Shown here: piece after piece, positions 32,043 to 40,745 of the stretch
Numbering within the stretch: position 1 is the first letter of the stretch
Layout of the letters: every line of letters begins with the position of its first letter
Notes under the pieces: generated by a model
What the model was told of the DNA's origin: nothing
The model's database searches: none
The model's input: only the letters and a program-made list of their open reading frames with translations
Made by a program: the position numbers and the translations under genes
NCBI RefSeq assembly: GCF_030758955.1
Contig: NZ_CP132360.1
Span: 2,482,315-2,546,314, forward strand
Length of the DNA: 64,000 nt
DNA from: Agrococcus beijingensis
GTDB taxonomy: Bacteria; Actinomycetota; Actinomycetes; Actinomycetales; Microbacteriaceae
Direction of reading: 5' to 3'

Positions 32043-32930
32043 TCAGCGCGAGCGGACCGCCTTCTCGGCCATCTGCACGACGTTGTCGAGCAGCATCACG
32101 CGCGTCATGGGTCCGACGCCGCCCGGCACGGGCGACACCCAGCCGGCGACCTCGCGCACGCCCGGATCGACGTCGCCGAGCAGCTTCACCTTGCCGGTCT
32201 CGGCCGACAGGCCCCGCGTGATGCCCACGTCGAGCACCGCCGCGCCCGGCTTCACCCAGTCGGCCTTGATCAGCCCGGGCACGCCCACCGCCGCGACGAC
32301 GATGTCGGCCTCGCGCACCTGCGCGGCCAGGTCGGGCGTGCGCGAGTGGCAGAGGGTCACGGTCGCGTCGATGCCCTTGCGGGTCAGCAGCAGCCCGAGC
32401 GGGCGGCCGACGGTGAGGCCGCGGCCGACGACCGCGACCATCGCGCCGGCGATCTCGATCTCGTGGTGGCGCAGCATCTGCACGATGCCCGCGGGCGTGC
32501 ACGGCAGCGGCGAGTCGATCGGCCCGTCGACGCCCAGCACCAGGCGCCCCAGGTTGACCGGGTGCAGGCCGTCGGCGTCCTTCGCCGGGTCCATCAGCTC
32601 GAGCATCGCGTGCTCGTCGTGCCCGGCGGGCAGCGGCAGCTGGATGATGTAGCCGGTCACCTCGCGCGCCGAGTTGAGGTCGGCGATCGCCTTGCGCACG
32701 TCGGCGGTCGACGCGCTCGAGGGCAGGTCGACACGGATCGACTCGATGCCTACCTCGGCGCAGTCGCGGTGCTTGCCCTTCACGTACGACTGGCTGCCCG
32801 GGTCGTCGCCGACCAGCAGGGTGCCGAGGCCGGGCGTGACGCCCTTGCCCTTGAGCGCTTCGACGCGCTCCCGCAGCTGCGCCTTGATGGCGGATGCGGT
32901 GGCGTTGCCGTCGAGGATCCTCGCGGTCAT
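32043..32930 (-). CDS. folD: Methylenetetrahydrofolate dehydrogenase/cyclohydrolase
   Basis: A 295-residue bifunctional enzyme interconverting 5,10-methylene-, methenyl- and 10-formyl-THF with NADP. Signature parts: [17 protein letters not shown] (catalytic Lys), [30 protein letters not shown] and [16 protein letters not shown], plus [20 protein letters not shown] 32930 overlaps the glyA stop by 4 bp, so it is co-translated with SHMT and shares its riboswitch. It feeds formyl-THF to purine synthesis. Confidence 0.96.
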   Translation of the reverse strand: MTARILDGNATASAIKAQLRERVEALKGKGVTPGLGTLLVGDDPGSQSYVKGKHRDCAEVGIESIRVDLPSSASTADVRKAIADLNSAREVTGYIIQLPLPAGHDEHAMLELMDPAKDADGLHPVNLGRLVLGVDGPIDSPLPCTPAGIVQMLRHHEIEIAGAMVAVVGRGLTVGRPLGLLLTRKGIDATVTLCHSRTPDLAAQVREADIVVAAVGVPGLIKADWVKPGAAVLDVGITRGLSAETGKVKLLGDVDPGVREVAGWVSPVPGGVGPMTRVMLLDNVVQMAEKAVRSR

Positions 32931-34273
32931 CGGTCGACGCTGCCTCGATCGACGCTGGAGCCCAGCTCGTGCACCATCGCCGGCTGACCCGACGGGCCCA
33001 CACCGGGGTAGAGGGGGAACCCGTCGGCGAGCTTCGCCACCCGCGCGCGCAGCGCCGGCAGGTCGGCGCCCGGCAGCAGCGCGAGCGCGATCACGTCGGC
33101 GACCTCGGTGAACTCCTCGTCGCCGAAGCCGCGCGTCGCGAGCGCCGGCGTGCCGATGCGCAGGCCGCTCGTCACCATCGGCGGGCGCGGGTCGTTCGGC
33201 ACCGCGTTGCGGTTGACCGTGATGCGGATCTCGTGCAGGAGGTCCTCGGCCTGCTTGCCGTCGATGGCCGCGTCGCGGAGGTCGACGAGCACCAAGTGCA
33301 CGTCGGTGCCGTCCGAGCGCACCGAGATGCCCGCATCCGCCACGTCCTGCTGCATGAGCCGCTCGGCGAGGAGGTGGGCGCCGCGCAGCGTGCGCTCCTG
33401 GCGCTCCTTGAACTCCTCGGAGCCCGCGAGCTTGAACGCCGTCGCCTTCGCGGCGATCACGTGCATGAGCGGGCCGCCCTGCTGGCCCGGGAACACGGCC
33501 GAGTTCAGCTTCTTGGCGATGTCGGCGTCGTTCGTGAGGATGAAGCCCGAGCGGGGGCCGCCGATGGTCTTGTGCACGGTCGACGAGACGACGTGCGCGT
33601 GCGGCACCGGGTTCGGGTGCAGGCCGGCGGCCACGAGGCCGGCGAAGTGCGCCATGTCGACCCAGAGCAGCGCGCCGACCTCGTCGGCGATCGCGCGGAA
33701 GGCGGCGAAGTCGAGCTGGCGCGGATAGGCCGACCAGCCGGCGATGATCACCTTGGGCTTGTGCTCGACGGCGAGGCGACGCACCTCGTCCATGTCGACG
33801 CGGCTCGTCTCGGCGTCGACGCCGTAGGCGACGATGTCGTAGAGGCGGCCGGAGAAGTTGATCTTCATGCCGTGCGTGAGGTGGCCGCCGTGGTCGAGCG
33901 AGAGGCCGAGGATCGTGTCGCCGGGGCGGGCGATCGCGTGCAGCACGGCGGCGTTGGCGGTCGCGCCCGAGTGGGGCTGCACGTTGGCGAACGCGGCGCC
34001 GAAGAGCGACTTCGCGCGCTCGATGGCGAGCGACTCGGCGACGTCGACGTGCTCGCAGCCGCCGTAGTAGCGGCGGCCCGGGTAGCCCTCGGCGTACTTG
34101 TTGGTGAGCACCGAACCTGCGGCCTCGAGCACCGCGACGGGCACGAAGTTCTCGCTCGCGATCATCTCGAGGTAGTCGCGCTGGCGGTCGAGCTCGAGCT
34201 GCAGCACGGCGGCGATCTCAGGATCGACCTCGGTGAGCGGGCTGTTGAACGTGGAGGGCAGGCGGTCGGTCAC
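32927..34273 (-). CDS. glyA: Serine hydroxymethyltransferase
   Basis: A 448-residue PLP enzyme converting serine and THF to glycine and methylene-THF. Landmarks: [56 protein letters not shown] and the PLP-lysine motif [19 protein letters not shown] 34273 has AAGGAGCAACC upstream. A ZTP riboswitch precedes it. It forms an operon with folD, a one-carbon module. Confidence 0.97.
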   Translation of the reverse strand: MTDRLPSTFNSPLTEVDPEIAAVLQLELDRQRDYLEMIASENFVPVAVLEAAGSVLTNKYAEGYPGRRYYGGCEHVDVAESLAIERAKSLFGAAFANVQPHSGATANAAVLHAIARPGDTILGLSLDHGGHLTHGMKINFSGRLYDIVAYGVDAETSRVDMDEVRRLAVEHKPKVIIAGWSAYPRQLDFAAFRAIADEVGALLWVDMAHFAGLVAAGLHPNPVPHAHVVSSTVHKTIGGPRSGFILTNDADIAKKLNSAVFPGQQGGPLMHVIAAKATAFKLAGSEEFKERQERTLRGAHLLAERLMQQDVADAGISVRSDGTDVHLVLVDLRDAAIDGKQAEDLLHEIRITVNRNAVPNDPRPPMVTSGLRIGTPALATRGFGDEEFTEVADVIALALLPGADLPALRARVAKLADGFPLYPGVGPSGQPAMVHELGSSVDRGSVDR

Positions 34274-34317
34274 GGTTGCTCCTTCGCTGGTGCGCTGGCG
34301 CGCGTCGCTGGTTCGGA

Positions 34318-34387
34318 TGCCCAGGCGCGCGGCGGCTGTCGGCCGCTCCCCGGTGGTGCTCCACCTCTGCGCCAGTCACGGCCGCTC
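34318..34387 (-). promoter_or_regulatory. ZTP (pfl) riboswitch upstream of glyA-folD
   Basis: On the minus strand the leader contains GTGACTGGCG, then GTGGAGCACCACCGGGGAGC, then GCCGCGCGCCTGGGCATC. These are the conserved blocks of the pfl/ZTP motif, which senses the folate-stress alarmone ZMP/ZTP and switches on one-carbon genes. It lies 45 nt before the glyA start and overlaps nothing else. The exact outer helices were not folded here. Confidence 0.88.
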
Positions 34388-34389
34388 TC

Positions 34390-34395
34390 ATCGTA
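34390..34395 (-). promoter_or_regulatory. -10 box of the glyA-folD transcript
   Basis: TACGAT on the minus strand ends about 3 nt before the first conserved riboswitch helix, so transcription would begin at the aptamer's 5' edge. Confidence 0.5.
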
Positions 34396-34528
34396 GCCGC
34401 GGCACGACGACGACGGCGGATGCGTGCGGTCCGGCAACCCCGTGCAGCGGCTCGAGCAATCGTCATAGTCGCGTCATAGAGAGAGACCGCAGTCTGACGC
34501 CAGGCAGTTCAACGACAGAGGAGCACGC

Positions 34529-35299
34529 ATGGGCGTCATCGATCTCACCGGCAAGGTCGCCGTCATCACCGGCGCGGGCAGCGGCATCGGCCGCGCGACC
34601 GCGCAGCTGTTCGCCGAGCTCGGTGCGACCGTCGTCGTCAGCGACATCGCCGGGACTGCCGACGAGACCGTCGCGACCATCGAGGCCGCCGGCTGCACCG
34701 CATCCGCCGTCATCGGTGACATCGGTGACGTCGCCGTCGCCGATTCCATTGTCGCGGCGGCCGTCGAGCGCTACGGCAAGCTCGACGTGCTCGTCAACAA
34801 CGCGGGCATCATGGATCGCTTCGCGGGCGCGGCGACCACCGAGGACGATGTCTGGCGGCGCATCATGCGCGTGAACCTCGACGGCCCGTTCTTCCTGACG
34901 CGCGCGGCGCTGCGGGTGATGCTGCCGGCCGGTGGCGGCTCGATCGTGAACGTCGCCTCGGCGGCTGGCATCCGCGGCGCGGCTGCCGGAGCCGCGTACA
35001 CGGCCTCGAAGCACGCCGTCGTGGGCCTCACCCGCAACACGGCCTACACCTACGGCAAGCAGGGCATCCGCGCGAACGCCGTGGCACCCGGCGGCGTCGA
35101 GACCAACGTGATGACGGCTGACATCCAGCAGCACATCGACATGGAGAGCATGGGCGCGATCACGCCGGTGCACCAGTCGGCGCTGCGCGTGGCGCAGCCG
35201 ATCGAGCAGGCGAACCTGCTGGCGTTCCTCGCCTCCGATGCGGCGAGCAATGTGAACGGCGCCATCATCCCGAACGATGGCGGGTGGTTCGCGGGCTGA
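34529..35299 (+). CDS. SDR-family NAD(P)-dependent oxidoreductase
   Basis: A 256-residue classical short-chain dehydrogenase. It has nucleotide-binding VITGAGSGIGRATAQLF, NNAG motif VLVNNAGIMD, catalytic Ser-Tyr-Lys in IVNVASAAGIRG and AAYTASKHAVVGL, and a PGGVETN loop. ASP in VVVSDIAGT suggests NAD preference (inference). AGAGGAGCACGC precedes ATG 34529. Substrate unknown; the following DinB gene has its own leaderless start. Confidence 0.92.
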   Translation: MGVIDLTGKVAVITGAGSGIGRATAQLFAELGATVVVSDIAGTADETVATIEAAGCTASAVIGDIGDVAVADSIVAAAVERYGKLDVLVNNAGIMDRFAGAATTEDDVWRRIMRVNLDGPFFLTRAALRVMLPAGGGSIVNVASAAGIRGAAAGAAYTASKHAVVGLTRNTAYTYGKQGIRANAVAPGGVETNVMTADIQQHIDMESMGAITPVHQSALRVAQPIEQANLLAFLASDAASNVNGAIIPNDGGWFAG

Positions 35300-35317
35300 G
35301 CGTGCTTGGATCGGCGC

Positions 35318-35833
35318 ATGGCCGAAGACGACCGCATCCGCTCGCTCCTGCTCGCCGCGCTCGACCGGCAGCGGCAGCACGTGCTCGAGTCGCTCGAGGG
35401 CCTCACGGACGCGCAGCTGCGCTCCCCCGCGCTGCCGTCCGGCTGGTCGCCGATCGGGCTCGTGCGGCATCTGACGCTCGGCGGCGAGCGCTACTGGCTG
35501 CACACCGTGATGGCCGGTGAGCCGCTCGACTACTGGCCCGCAGACGACGCCGAGCTCGACCAGGGGCGGCCTGCAGACTGGCGAGTCGGCGCCGACGAGG
35601 CGACGGATGCGGTGGTGCGCGAGTACCACGACGCGATCGCCCGCTCTGACGAGATCGTCGCCGGGCTCCCGCTCTCTGCGGCGCCGCTGCGACCCGAGCC
35701 GGAGTGGCCCGAGGGCCGGTTCGCCGACCTGGCCGCGGTGCTGCTGCACGTGATCCTCGATGCGGCGACGCACGCCGGCCACCTCGATGCGGCGCGCGAG
35801 CTCATCGACGGGCGGCAGCACCTGGTGCTGTAG
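35318..35833 (+). CDS. DinB/DUF664-family protein
   Basis: A 171-residue four-helix protein of the DinB/YfiT superfamily. LLAALDRQRQHVLESLEGLTDAQL, SPIGLVRHLTLGGERYWL and a final LLHVILDAATHAGHLDAARELIDG supply the three His of a metal site. Members act as thiol-dependent S-transferases or unknown enzymes; not DNA polymerase IV. ATG 35318 lies 6 nt after TTGGAT. Confidence 0.88.
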   Translation: MAEDDRIRSLLLAALDRQRQHVLESLEGLTDAQLRSPALPSGWSPIGLVRHLTLGGERYWLHTVMAGEPLDYWPADDAELDQGRPADWRVGADEATDAVVREYHDAIARSDEIVAGLPLSAAPLRPEPEWPEGRFADLAAVLLHVILDAATHAGHLDAARELIDGRQHLVL

Positions 35834-35854
35834 GAGCCCCCGCGCGCCCCGCGT

Positions 35855-35895
35855 GCGCCCCGCGCGCACTCCGAGCGCGCCCCGCGCGCACTCCG
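35855..35895. repeat. Two tandem copies of a 19-bp GC-rich unit
   Basis: GCGCCCCGCGCGCACTCCG occurs at 35855-35873 and again at 35877-35895 (22-bp period), just after the DinB gene. Degenerate partial copies flank it. Confidence 0.7.
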
Positions 35896-35904
35896 CGTGC
35901 GCTC

Positions 35905-35960
35905 GACCCATTCCACCAATGGTGACCTGGTGCACCGGGTCGCGGTTGGTGGAAGGGGTC
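35905..35960. repeat. 15-bp inverted repeat between DinB and putA genes
   Basis: GACCCATTCCACCAA (35905-35919) and TTGGTGGAAGGGGTC (35946-35960) match in 14 of 15 pairs around a 26-bp centre. It does not look like a terminator (a separate one follows). Confidence 0.65.
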
Positions 35961-35988
35961 CACGAAAAGCGGCGACGTGGGCCGACGC

Positions 35989-36023
35989 GCACGGGCCCGC
36001 CTCACGAGGAGGCGGGACCGTGC
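35989..36023. terminator. Terminator at the 3' end of putA
   Basis: GCACGG ... CCGCCTC, loop ACGAG, GAGGCGG ... CCGTGC forms a 35-nt imperfect hairpin, 15 bp beyond the putA stop. Being palindromic it could also end the DinB transcript. Confidence 0.65.
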
Positions 36024-36038
36024 GGCGACCGGACTCGC

Positions 36039-39000
36039 TCAGATGAGCGCGTCGGTGAGGTGGTTCGGCGTGCCGAAGCGGTGCGCCGTGATGGCGATCG
36101 CCTGCTCGCGCAGGAACGGCAGCAGCTCGACGCGGCCAGCCTCGGTCACCGGGTGCGCCACGATCGCGAGATCGGGGCGGCCGTCGACCGCCTCGGCCAG
36201 CAGCCGCACGCCTTCAGCGACGGTGCCGTCGGCGGCGAGGTAGCGGATGCGTCCCTGCGGCGGGCGCGCCGCCACGGCCCGGAAGGCGGCGTCGTCGTGC
36301 ACCTCGACGGCGACTCCCGCCGCCGCGAACGCCGCGCGCACCGCGGGAGCGGGCTCGATCGCCGACGAGACGCGCACCTCGGCGCCCGCCCGCAGCGACG
36401 CGGCCACGACCCGCGCGAGCTGCGCGATGCGACCGCCCTCGGCCAGCCGGACGACCACGCCCGGCATCGGCAGGTGCCGCAGGATGTCGCGCTCGGCCGA
36501 CAGCTGCTGCACGTCGAGCGCGACGCCCAGCTCGCTCGCCCAGACCTGCTGGTCGGAGCCGGCCGCGCGGCGGAGCGCAGCCGCCTCGTCGGCCGTCACG
36601 GACGCATCGGCCGTCACCGACGCATCCGCCCCCTTCGACGCCCCGGCGCGTGCCAGCGACTCGACCGCGTCGACGATCGTCTGCACCGCGGGCAGCGCGA
36701 TCGGCGCGACCGAGCGCGCCTCGGCCGTGCGCCAGTCGACGAGCGGCATCAGGTAGCTCGGCCCGCCCGCCTTGGTGGTGGGGCCGACGACCGAGCGCTT
36801 CCAGCCGCCGAAGGGCTGCCGCTGCACGATGGCGCCGGTGATGCCGCGATTGACGTAGAGGTTGCCGGCCTCGACCGTGTCGAGCCACCGGCCGATCTCG
36901 TCGGGGTCGAGCGAGTGCAGGCCCGACGTGAGGCCGTAGTCGACGGCGTTCACGAGCGCGATGGCCTCGTCGAGCGTCTCGACGCGCATGACGCCGAGGA
37001 TCGGCCCGAAGTACTCGGTCTGGTGGAACTCGCTGCCCGCCTGCACGCCGGCGCGCACGCCCGGGCTCCAGAGCTTGCCGGAGTCGTCGAGCCGCTGCGG
37101 CTCGACCACCCACGACTCGCCTTCGCCGAGGGTCGTGAGGCCCTCGAGCAGCTTGCCCTCGGCCGGCGCGATGACCGGGCCCATCTGGGCGGTCGCCTCC
37201 CACGGCATGCCGACCGTGAGCGAGCGCACGCCGTCGACGAGTTGGTTGTGCAGCCGCTTCGAGCGGCCGGCCTGGCCGACCAGGATCGCCAGCGACGCGG
37301 CCGAGCACTTCTGCCCCGCGTGGCCGAAAGCGCTCGCCACGATGTCCTTCGCGGCCAGGTCGTAGTCGGCGCTGGGCGTGACGATGATGGCGTTCTTGCC
37401 GCTCGTCTCGGCGAGCAGCGGCAGATCGGGGCGGATGCGTCGGAAGGCCTGGGCGGTCTCGAAGCCGCCGGTGAGGATCACGCGCTCGACCCGCGGGTCG
37501 CCGATCAGCCGGTCGCCGAGCGAGCGCTCCCCCAGCTGCACGAGCTGCAGCACGTCGCGCGGCACGCCGGCGGCCCAGAGCGCGTCGACCATCATCGCGC
37601 CGGTGCGCGCGGTGGCGCGAGCGGGCTTGACGATGACGGATGCGCCGGTCGCGAGCGCCGCGAGCGTCGAGCCTGCGGGAATGGCGATCGGGAAGTTCCA
37701 CGGCGGGGTGACCGCGATGAGCTTCGCCGGCACCGCGACGGCGCCGTCGACGCGGTCGAGGTCGCGGGCGCGCTCGGCGTAGTAGTGGGCGAAGTCGACG
37801 GCCTCCGACACCTCGGGGTCGGACTGGTCGAGGGTCTTGCCTGCCTCGCTGGCCGCGACCTCCATCAACTCAGCGCGGCGCGCCTCGAGCTCGCGGCCGG
37901 CGCGGTGCAGGATCTCGGCGCGCTCGTCGCCCGAGAGCGCGCGCCAGGCGTCGTTCGCGGCGATCGCCGTCTCGATCGTCGTCTCGAGCGCGTCGGCGTC
38001 GCGCAGGGTCGCGGCCTCGACGAGGTCGACGCCCAGCGTCGAGGTGCGGGCGCGCTCGCGGATGCCCGCGGCCCACGCCTGGTTGGCCGGCAGCGACGGG
38101 TCGGTGTCGGGAGCGTTCTCGAACCCGGTCTCCGAGACGTCGGCAGACGCATCCGCCCCCGTCCTGTCCTGGTCGCGGTGCGTGGCGAGCGCCGGCGCCG
38201 CGAGCGCGTCGAGCGAGGCGAGGAAGCGGTCGCGCTCGCGCGCGAACAGCCACTCGTCGCTCGCGAGCTCGAAGACGGCCGACATGAAGTTCTCGCGGCT
38301 CGCGCCCTCCTCGAGGCGGCGGATCAGGTAGGCGATCGCCACGTCGAACTCGGCGGGGTGCACGACCGGCGTGTAGAGCAGCAGCCCACCCACGTCGCGG
38401 CGCACCACCTCGGCCTGGCCCTGCGCCATGCCGAGCAGCATCTCGAACTCGAGGCCCGAGGCCGAGCCCGAGCCCGACTCGATGCCGCGCTGCTTCGCGA
38501 GCAGCCACGCGAAGGCGACGTCGAAGAGGTTGTGGCCGGCGACGCCGAGGCGCACGGCGGCGATGCGCTCGGGGGTGAGCGACCACGCGAGCACGCGCTT
38601 GTAGTGCGTGTCGCTGTCCTGCTTGGTGTGCCAGGTGGCGAGCGGCCAGCCGTGCAGCGACGCCTCGACGCGCTCCATCGGCAGGTTCGCGCCCTTCACG
38701 AGCCGCACCTTGACGGGCGCGCCGCCGGCGGCGATGCGCTCGGCCGCCCACGTCTGCAGGCGCTGCATGGCGCCCATCGCGTCGGGCAGGTAGGCCTGCA
38801 GCACGATGCCGCCCTCATAGCCCTCGAGGCCGGGCTCGTCGAGGATCCGCGTGAAGACCGCCATGGTCATCTCGAGGTCCTTGTACTCCTCCATGTCGAG
38901 GTTGATGAAGGTCTTCGTCGCGTGCGCGCGGCGGTAGAGCGGCAGCAGTCGCTCGACGACCTCGTCGACGGCGGCGTCGAAGGCGAACGCCTGGTGCGGC

Positions 39001-39668
39001 GCGGTGGTCGCCGAGACCTTGATCGAGACGTAGTCGACGTCGGGGCGCTCGATGAGCGCGAGCGTGCCGTCGAGGCGGCGGGCGGCCTCGCGGTCGCCGA
39101 GCACGGCCTCGCCGAGCAGGTTGACGTTCAGCCGTGCACCGGTGTCGCGGATGCGCTTGATCGCGGCCCCGAGGCGGGCGTCGGTCGCGTCGATGATGAG
39201 GTGGCCGACCATCTCGCGCAGCACGCGGCGCGCGATCGGGACCACGATCTGCGGCGCGAGCGGCGCGACCCCGCCGCCGAGCTTGAGCGCCTGGCGCATC
39301 GGCCACGGGAGGAAGCCCGGGGCGTCGCCGGCGATGTCGCGCAGCTTGCGCGCGGCGACATGCACATCCTCCGGGCGCACGACGCCGTCGACGAACGCGA
39401 CGGCGAAGTCGAGGCCCTTGGGGTCGCGAAGCACGCCGGCCAGCTGCTCGGCGCTCGCATCGGCGGGGATGCGCTCGGCGGCCTCCAGCCAAGTGCGCAC
39501 CTGCGCGACGATCGCGGGAGCGAGCGCTTGCAGGCTCTCGAGCTCGGCCGCGTCGAGGCCGATGTCGGCACCGGTCGCGGTGGCCTCCGCGGCGGCGGCG
39601 TCGGCCGCCTTCGCGGTCGCGGCACGCTGCGCCGACGCGGTGGTGGAGGAGGTGGCGGCTGCGCCCAT
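36039..39668 (-). CDS. putA: Bifunctional proline dehydrogenase / glutamate-semialdehyde dehydrogenase
   Basis: A 1209-residue enzyme converting proline to glutamate through P5C channelled between two sites. The FAD-dependent PRODH barrel spans roughly residues 100-470 (LNVNLLGEAVLGDREA, FINLDMEEYKD, VRLVKGANLPMERVEA). The NAD-dependent P5C dehydrogenase spans about 520-1040, with PWNFPIAIPAG, LAETSGKNAIIV and catalytic Cys in GHAGQKCSAASLAI. There is no N-terminal ribbon-helix-helix DNA-binding domain, so it does not autorepress; the divergent LysR gene is the likely regulator. AAAGGGCAGCCGC precedes ATG 39668. Confidence 0.96.
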   Translation of the reverse strand: MGAAATSSTTASAQRAATAKAADAAAAEATATGADIGLDAAELESLQALAPAIVAQVRTWLEAAERIPADASAEQLAGVLRDPKGLDFAVAFVDGVVRPEDVHVAARKLRDIAGDAPGFLPWPMRQALKLGGGVAPLAPQIVVPIARRVLREMVGHLIIDATDARLGAAIKRIRDTGARLNVNLLGEAVLGDREAARRLDGTLALIERPDVDYVSIKVSATTAPHQAFAFDAAVDEVVERLLPLYRRAHATKTFINLDMEEYKDLEMTMAVFTRILDEPGLEGYEGGIVLQAYLPDAMGAMQRLQTWAAERIAAGGAPVKVRLVKGANLPMERVEASLHGWPLATWHTKQDSDTHYKRVLAWSLTPERIAAVRLGVAGHNLFDVAFAWLLAKQRGIESGSGSASGLEFEMLLGMAQGQAEVVRRDVGGLLLYTPVVHPAEFDVAIAYLIRRLEEGASRENFMSAVFELASDEWLFARERDRFLASLDALAAPALATHRDQDRTGADASADVSETGFENAPDTDPSLPANQAWAAGIRERARTSTLGVDLVEAATLRDADALETTIETAIAANDAWRALSGDERAEILHRAGRELEARRAELMEVAASEAGKTLDQSDPEVSEAVDFAHYYAERARDLDRVDGAVAVPAKLIAVTPPWNFPIAIPAGSTLAALATGASVIVKPARATARTGAMMVDALWAAGVPRDVLQLVQLGERSLGDRLIGDPRVERVILTGGFETAQAFRRIRPDLPLLAETSGKNAIIVTPSADYDLAAKDIVASAFGHAGQKCSAASLAILVGQAGRSKRLHNQLVDGVRSLTVGMPWEATAQMGPVIAPAEGKLLEGLTTLGEGESWVVEPQRLDDSGKLWSPGVRAGVQAGSEFHQTEYFGPILGVMRVETLDEAIALVNAVDYGLTSGLHSLDPDEIGRWLDTVEAGNLYVNRGITGAIVQRQPFGGWKRSVVGPTTKAGGPSYLMPLVDWRTAEARSVAPIALPAVQTIVDAVESLARAGASKGADASVTADASVTADEAAALRRAAGSDQQVWASELGVALDVQQLSAERDILRHLPMPGVVVRLAEGGRIAQLARVVAASLRAGAEVRVSSAIEPAPAVRAAFAAAGVAVEVHDDAAFRAVAARPPQGRIRYLAADGTVAEGVRLLAEAVDGRPDLAIVAHPVTEAGRVELLPFLREQAIAITAHRFGTPNHLTDALI

Positions 39669-39755
39669 GCGGCTGCCCTTTCGCTGCTGGATCCCTGAGC
39701 GCACGGTGGTGCGTCGCGGCAAGTCTGCACCCGCGGATGCATCGCGTACAGTGAC

Positions 39756-39783
39756 GGTTCACGACGGGTATCCGTCGCGAACC
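39756..39783. promoter_or_regulatory. 12-bp palindrome in the putA/lysR divergent region
   Basis: GGTTCACGACGG, spacer GTAT, CCGTCGCGAACC: 11 of 12 pairs match. It begins 4 bp after TACAGT (39747-39752), the probable -10 box of the LysR-type gene, and lies 88 bp from putA. The position and symmetry fit an operator for the adjacent regulator. Confidence 0.55.
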
Positions 39784-39806
39784 GCGATGCTTCTGGAGGC
39801 CGCCCC

Positions 39807-40697
39807 ATGCTCGACGTCCGACGCCTGCGGCTGCTGCGCGAGCTGCGGCTGCGCGGCACCATCGCCGCGGTCGCGACCGCGCTCGCGTACGCGCCGAGCG
39901 CCGTCTCGCAGCAGCTCTCGGCGCTCGAGCGCGAGGTGGGCGTGCCGCTCACCCGCAAGCAGGGGCGCCGCCTGGCCCTGACCGCCCAGGGTGAGCTGCT
40001 CGCCCAGCACGCCGAGGGCATCCTCACCGCCCTTGAGGCCGCCGAGCGCGCGGTCGCGGCCTCGCTCGGGCGATCGCTGGGCACGGTGCGGATCGCGGTG
40101 TTCCAGTCGGCGGCGCTCGGCCTCGTGCCGCAGATGCTGCGGCTGCTCGCCGAGACCGCGCCCGAGGTGCGCGTCGAGATGGTGCAGCGCGAGCCCGAGA
40201 CCGCGCTCTACGACACCTTCGTCGGCGACTTCGACCTGGTCGTCGCCGAGCAGTACCCCGGCCACGCCGCCCCGCAGCACGCGGGCCTCGACCGGCAGCT
40301 GCTGATGACCGACGCGCTGCGGCTGGCCGTGCCGCCCGACAGCCCGATCGAGAGGCTGGCGGATGCAGCCGGGTGGCCGTGGGTGATGGAGCCGATCGGT
40401 GCCGCCTCACGCCACTTCGGCGAGCAGCAGTGCCGCGTCGCCGGCTTCGAGCCCGACGTGCGCTTCGCGACCGCCGACCTGCAGGCGCAGATGCGGCTGA
40501 TCGAGACCGGCCACGCGGTCGGCATCATGAATGACCTCACCTGGGCGGGCGAGTCGGTGGGCTTCCGGTTGATCGACCTGCCGGGGGCGCCGCGCCGCGA
40601 GGTGTTCACCGCGGCGCGGGCGTCGTCGGTCGGCAACCCCGCGATCGGTGCGGTGCGGGCGGCGCTGCGCGACGCGGTGCCGCAGGGCCTGGCCTGA
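39807..40697 (+). CDS. LysR-family transcriptional regulator
   Basis: A 296-residue LysR protein. The N-terminal HTH (LRLLRELRLRGTIAAVATALAYAPSAVSQQLSALERE) is followed by a type 2 periplasmic-binding-like effector domain (about residues 88-290). TGGAGGC precedes ATG 39807. Divergent from putA across a near-perfect palindrome, so it probably activates or represses proline catabolism; the effector is inferred, not known. Confidence 0.9.
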   Translation: MLDVRRLRLLRELRLRGTIAAVATALAYAPSAVSQQLSALEREVGVPLTRKQGRRLALTAQGELLAQHAEGILTALEAAERAVAASLGRSLGTVRIAVFQSAALGLVPQMLRLLAETAPEVRVEMVQREPETALYDTFVGDFDLVVAEQYPGHAAPQHAGLDRQLLMTDALRLAVPPDSPIERLADAAGWPWVMEPIGAASRHFGEQQCRVAGFEPDVRFATADLQAQMRLIETGHAVGIMNDLTWAGESVGFRLIDLPGAPRREVFTAARASSVGNPAIGAVRAALRDAVPQGLA

Positions 40698-40745
40698 GGC
40701 CGGCCGGCCCGAGCCGCGGCCGCGACCTCGCCGCTGCCGCTCGCG

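Noticed and set aside
35318..35833. DinB as DNA polymerase IV
   Set aside because: The protein is a four-helix DinB/DUF664-type metal protein, not a Y-family polymerase.
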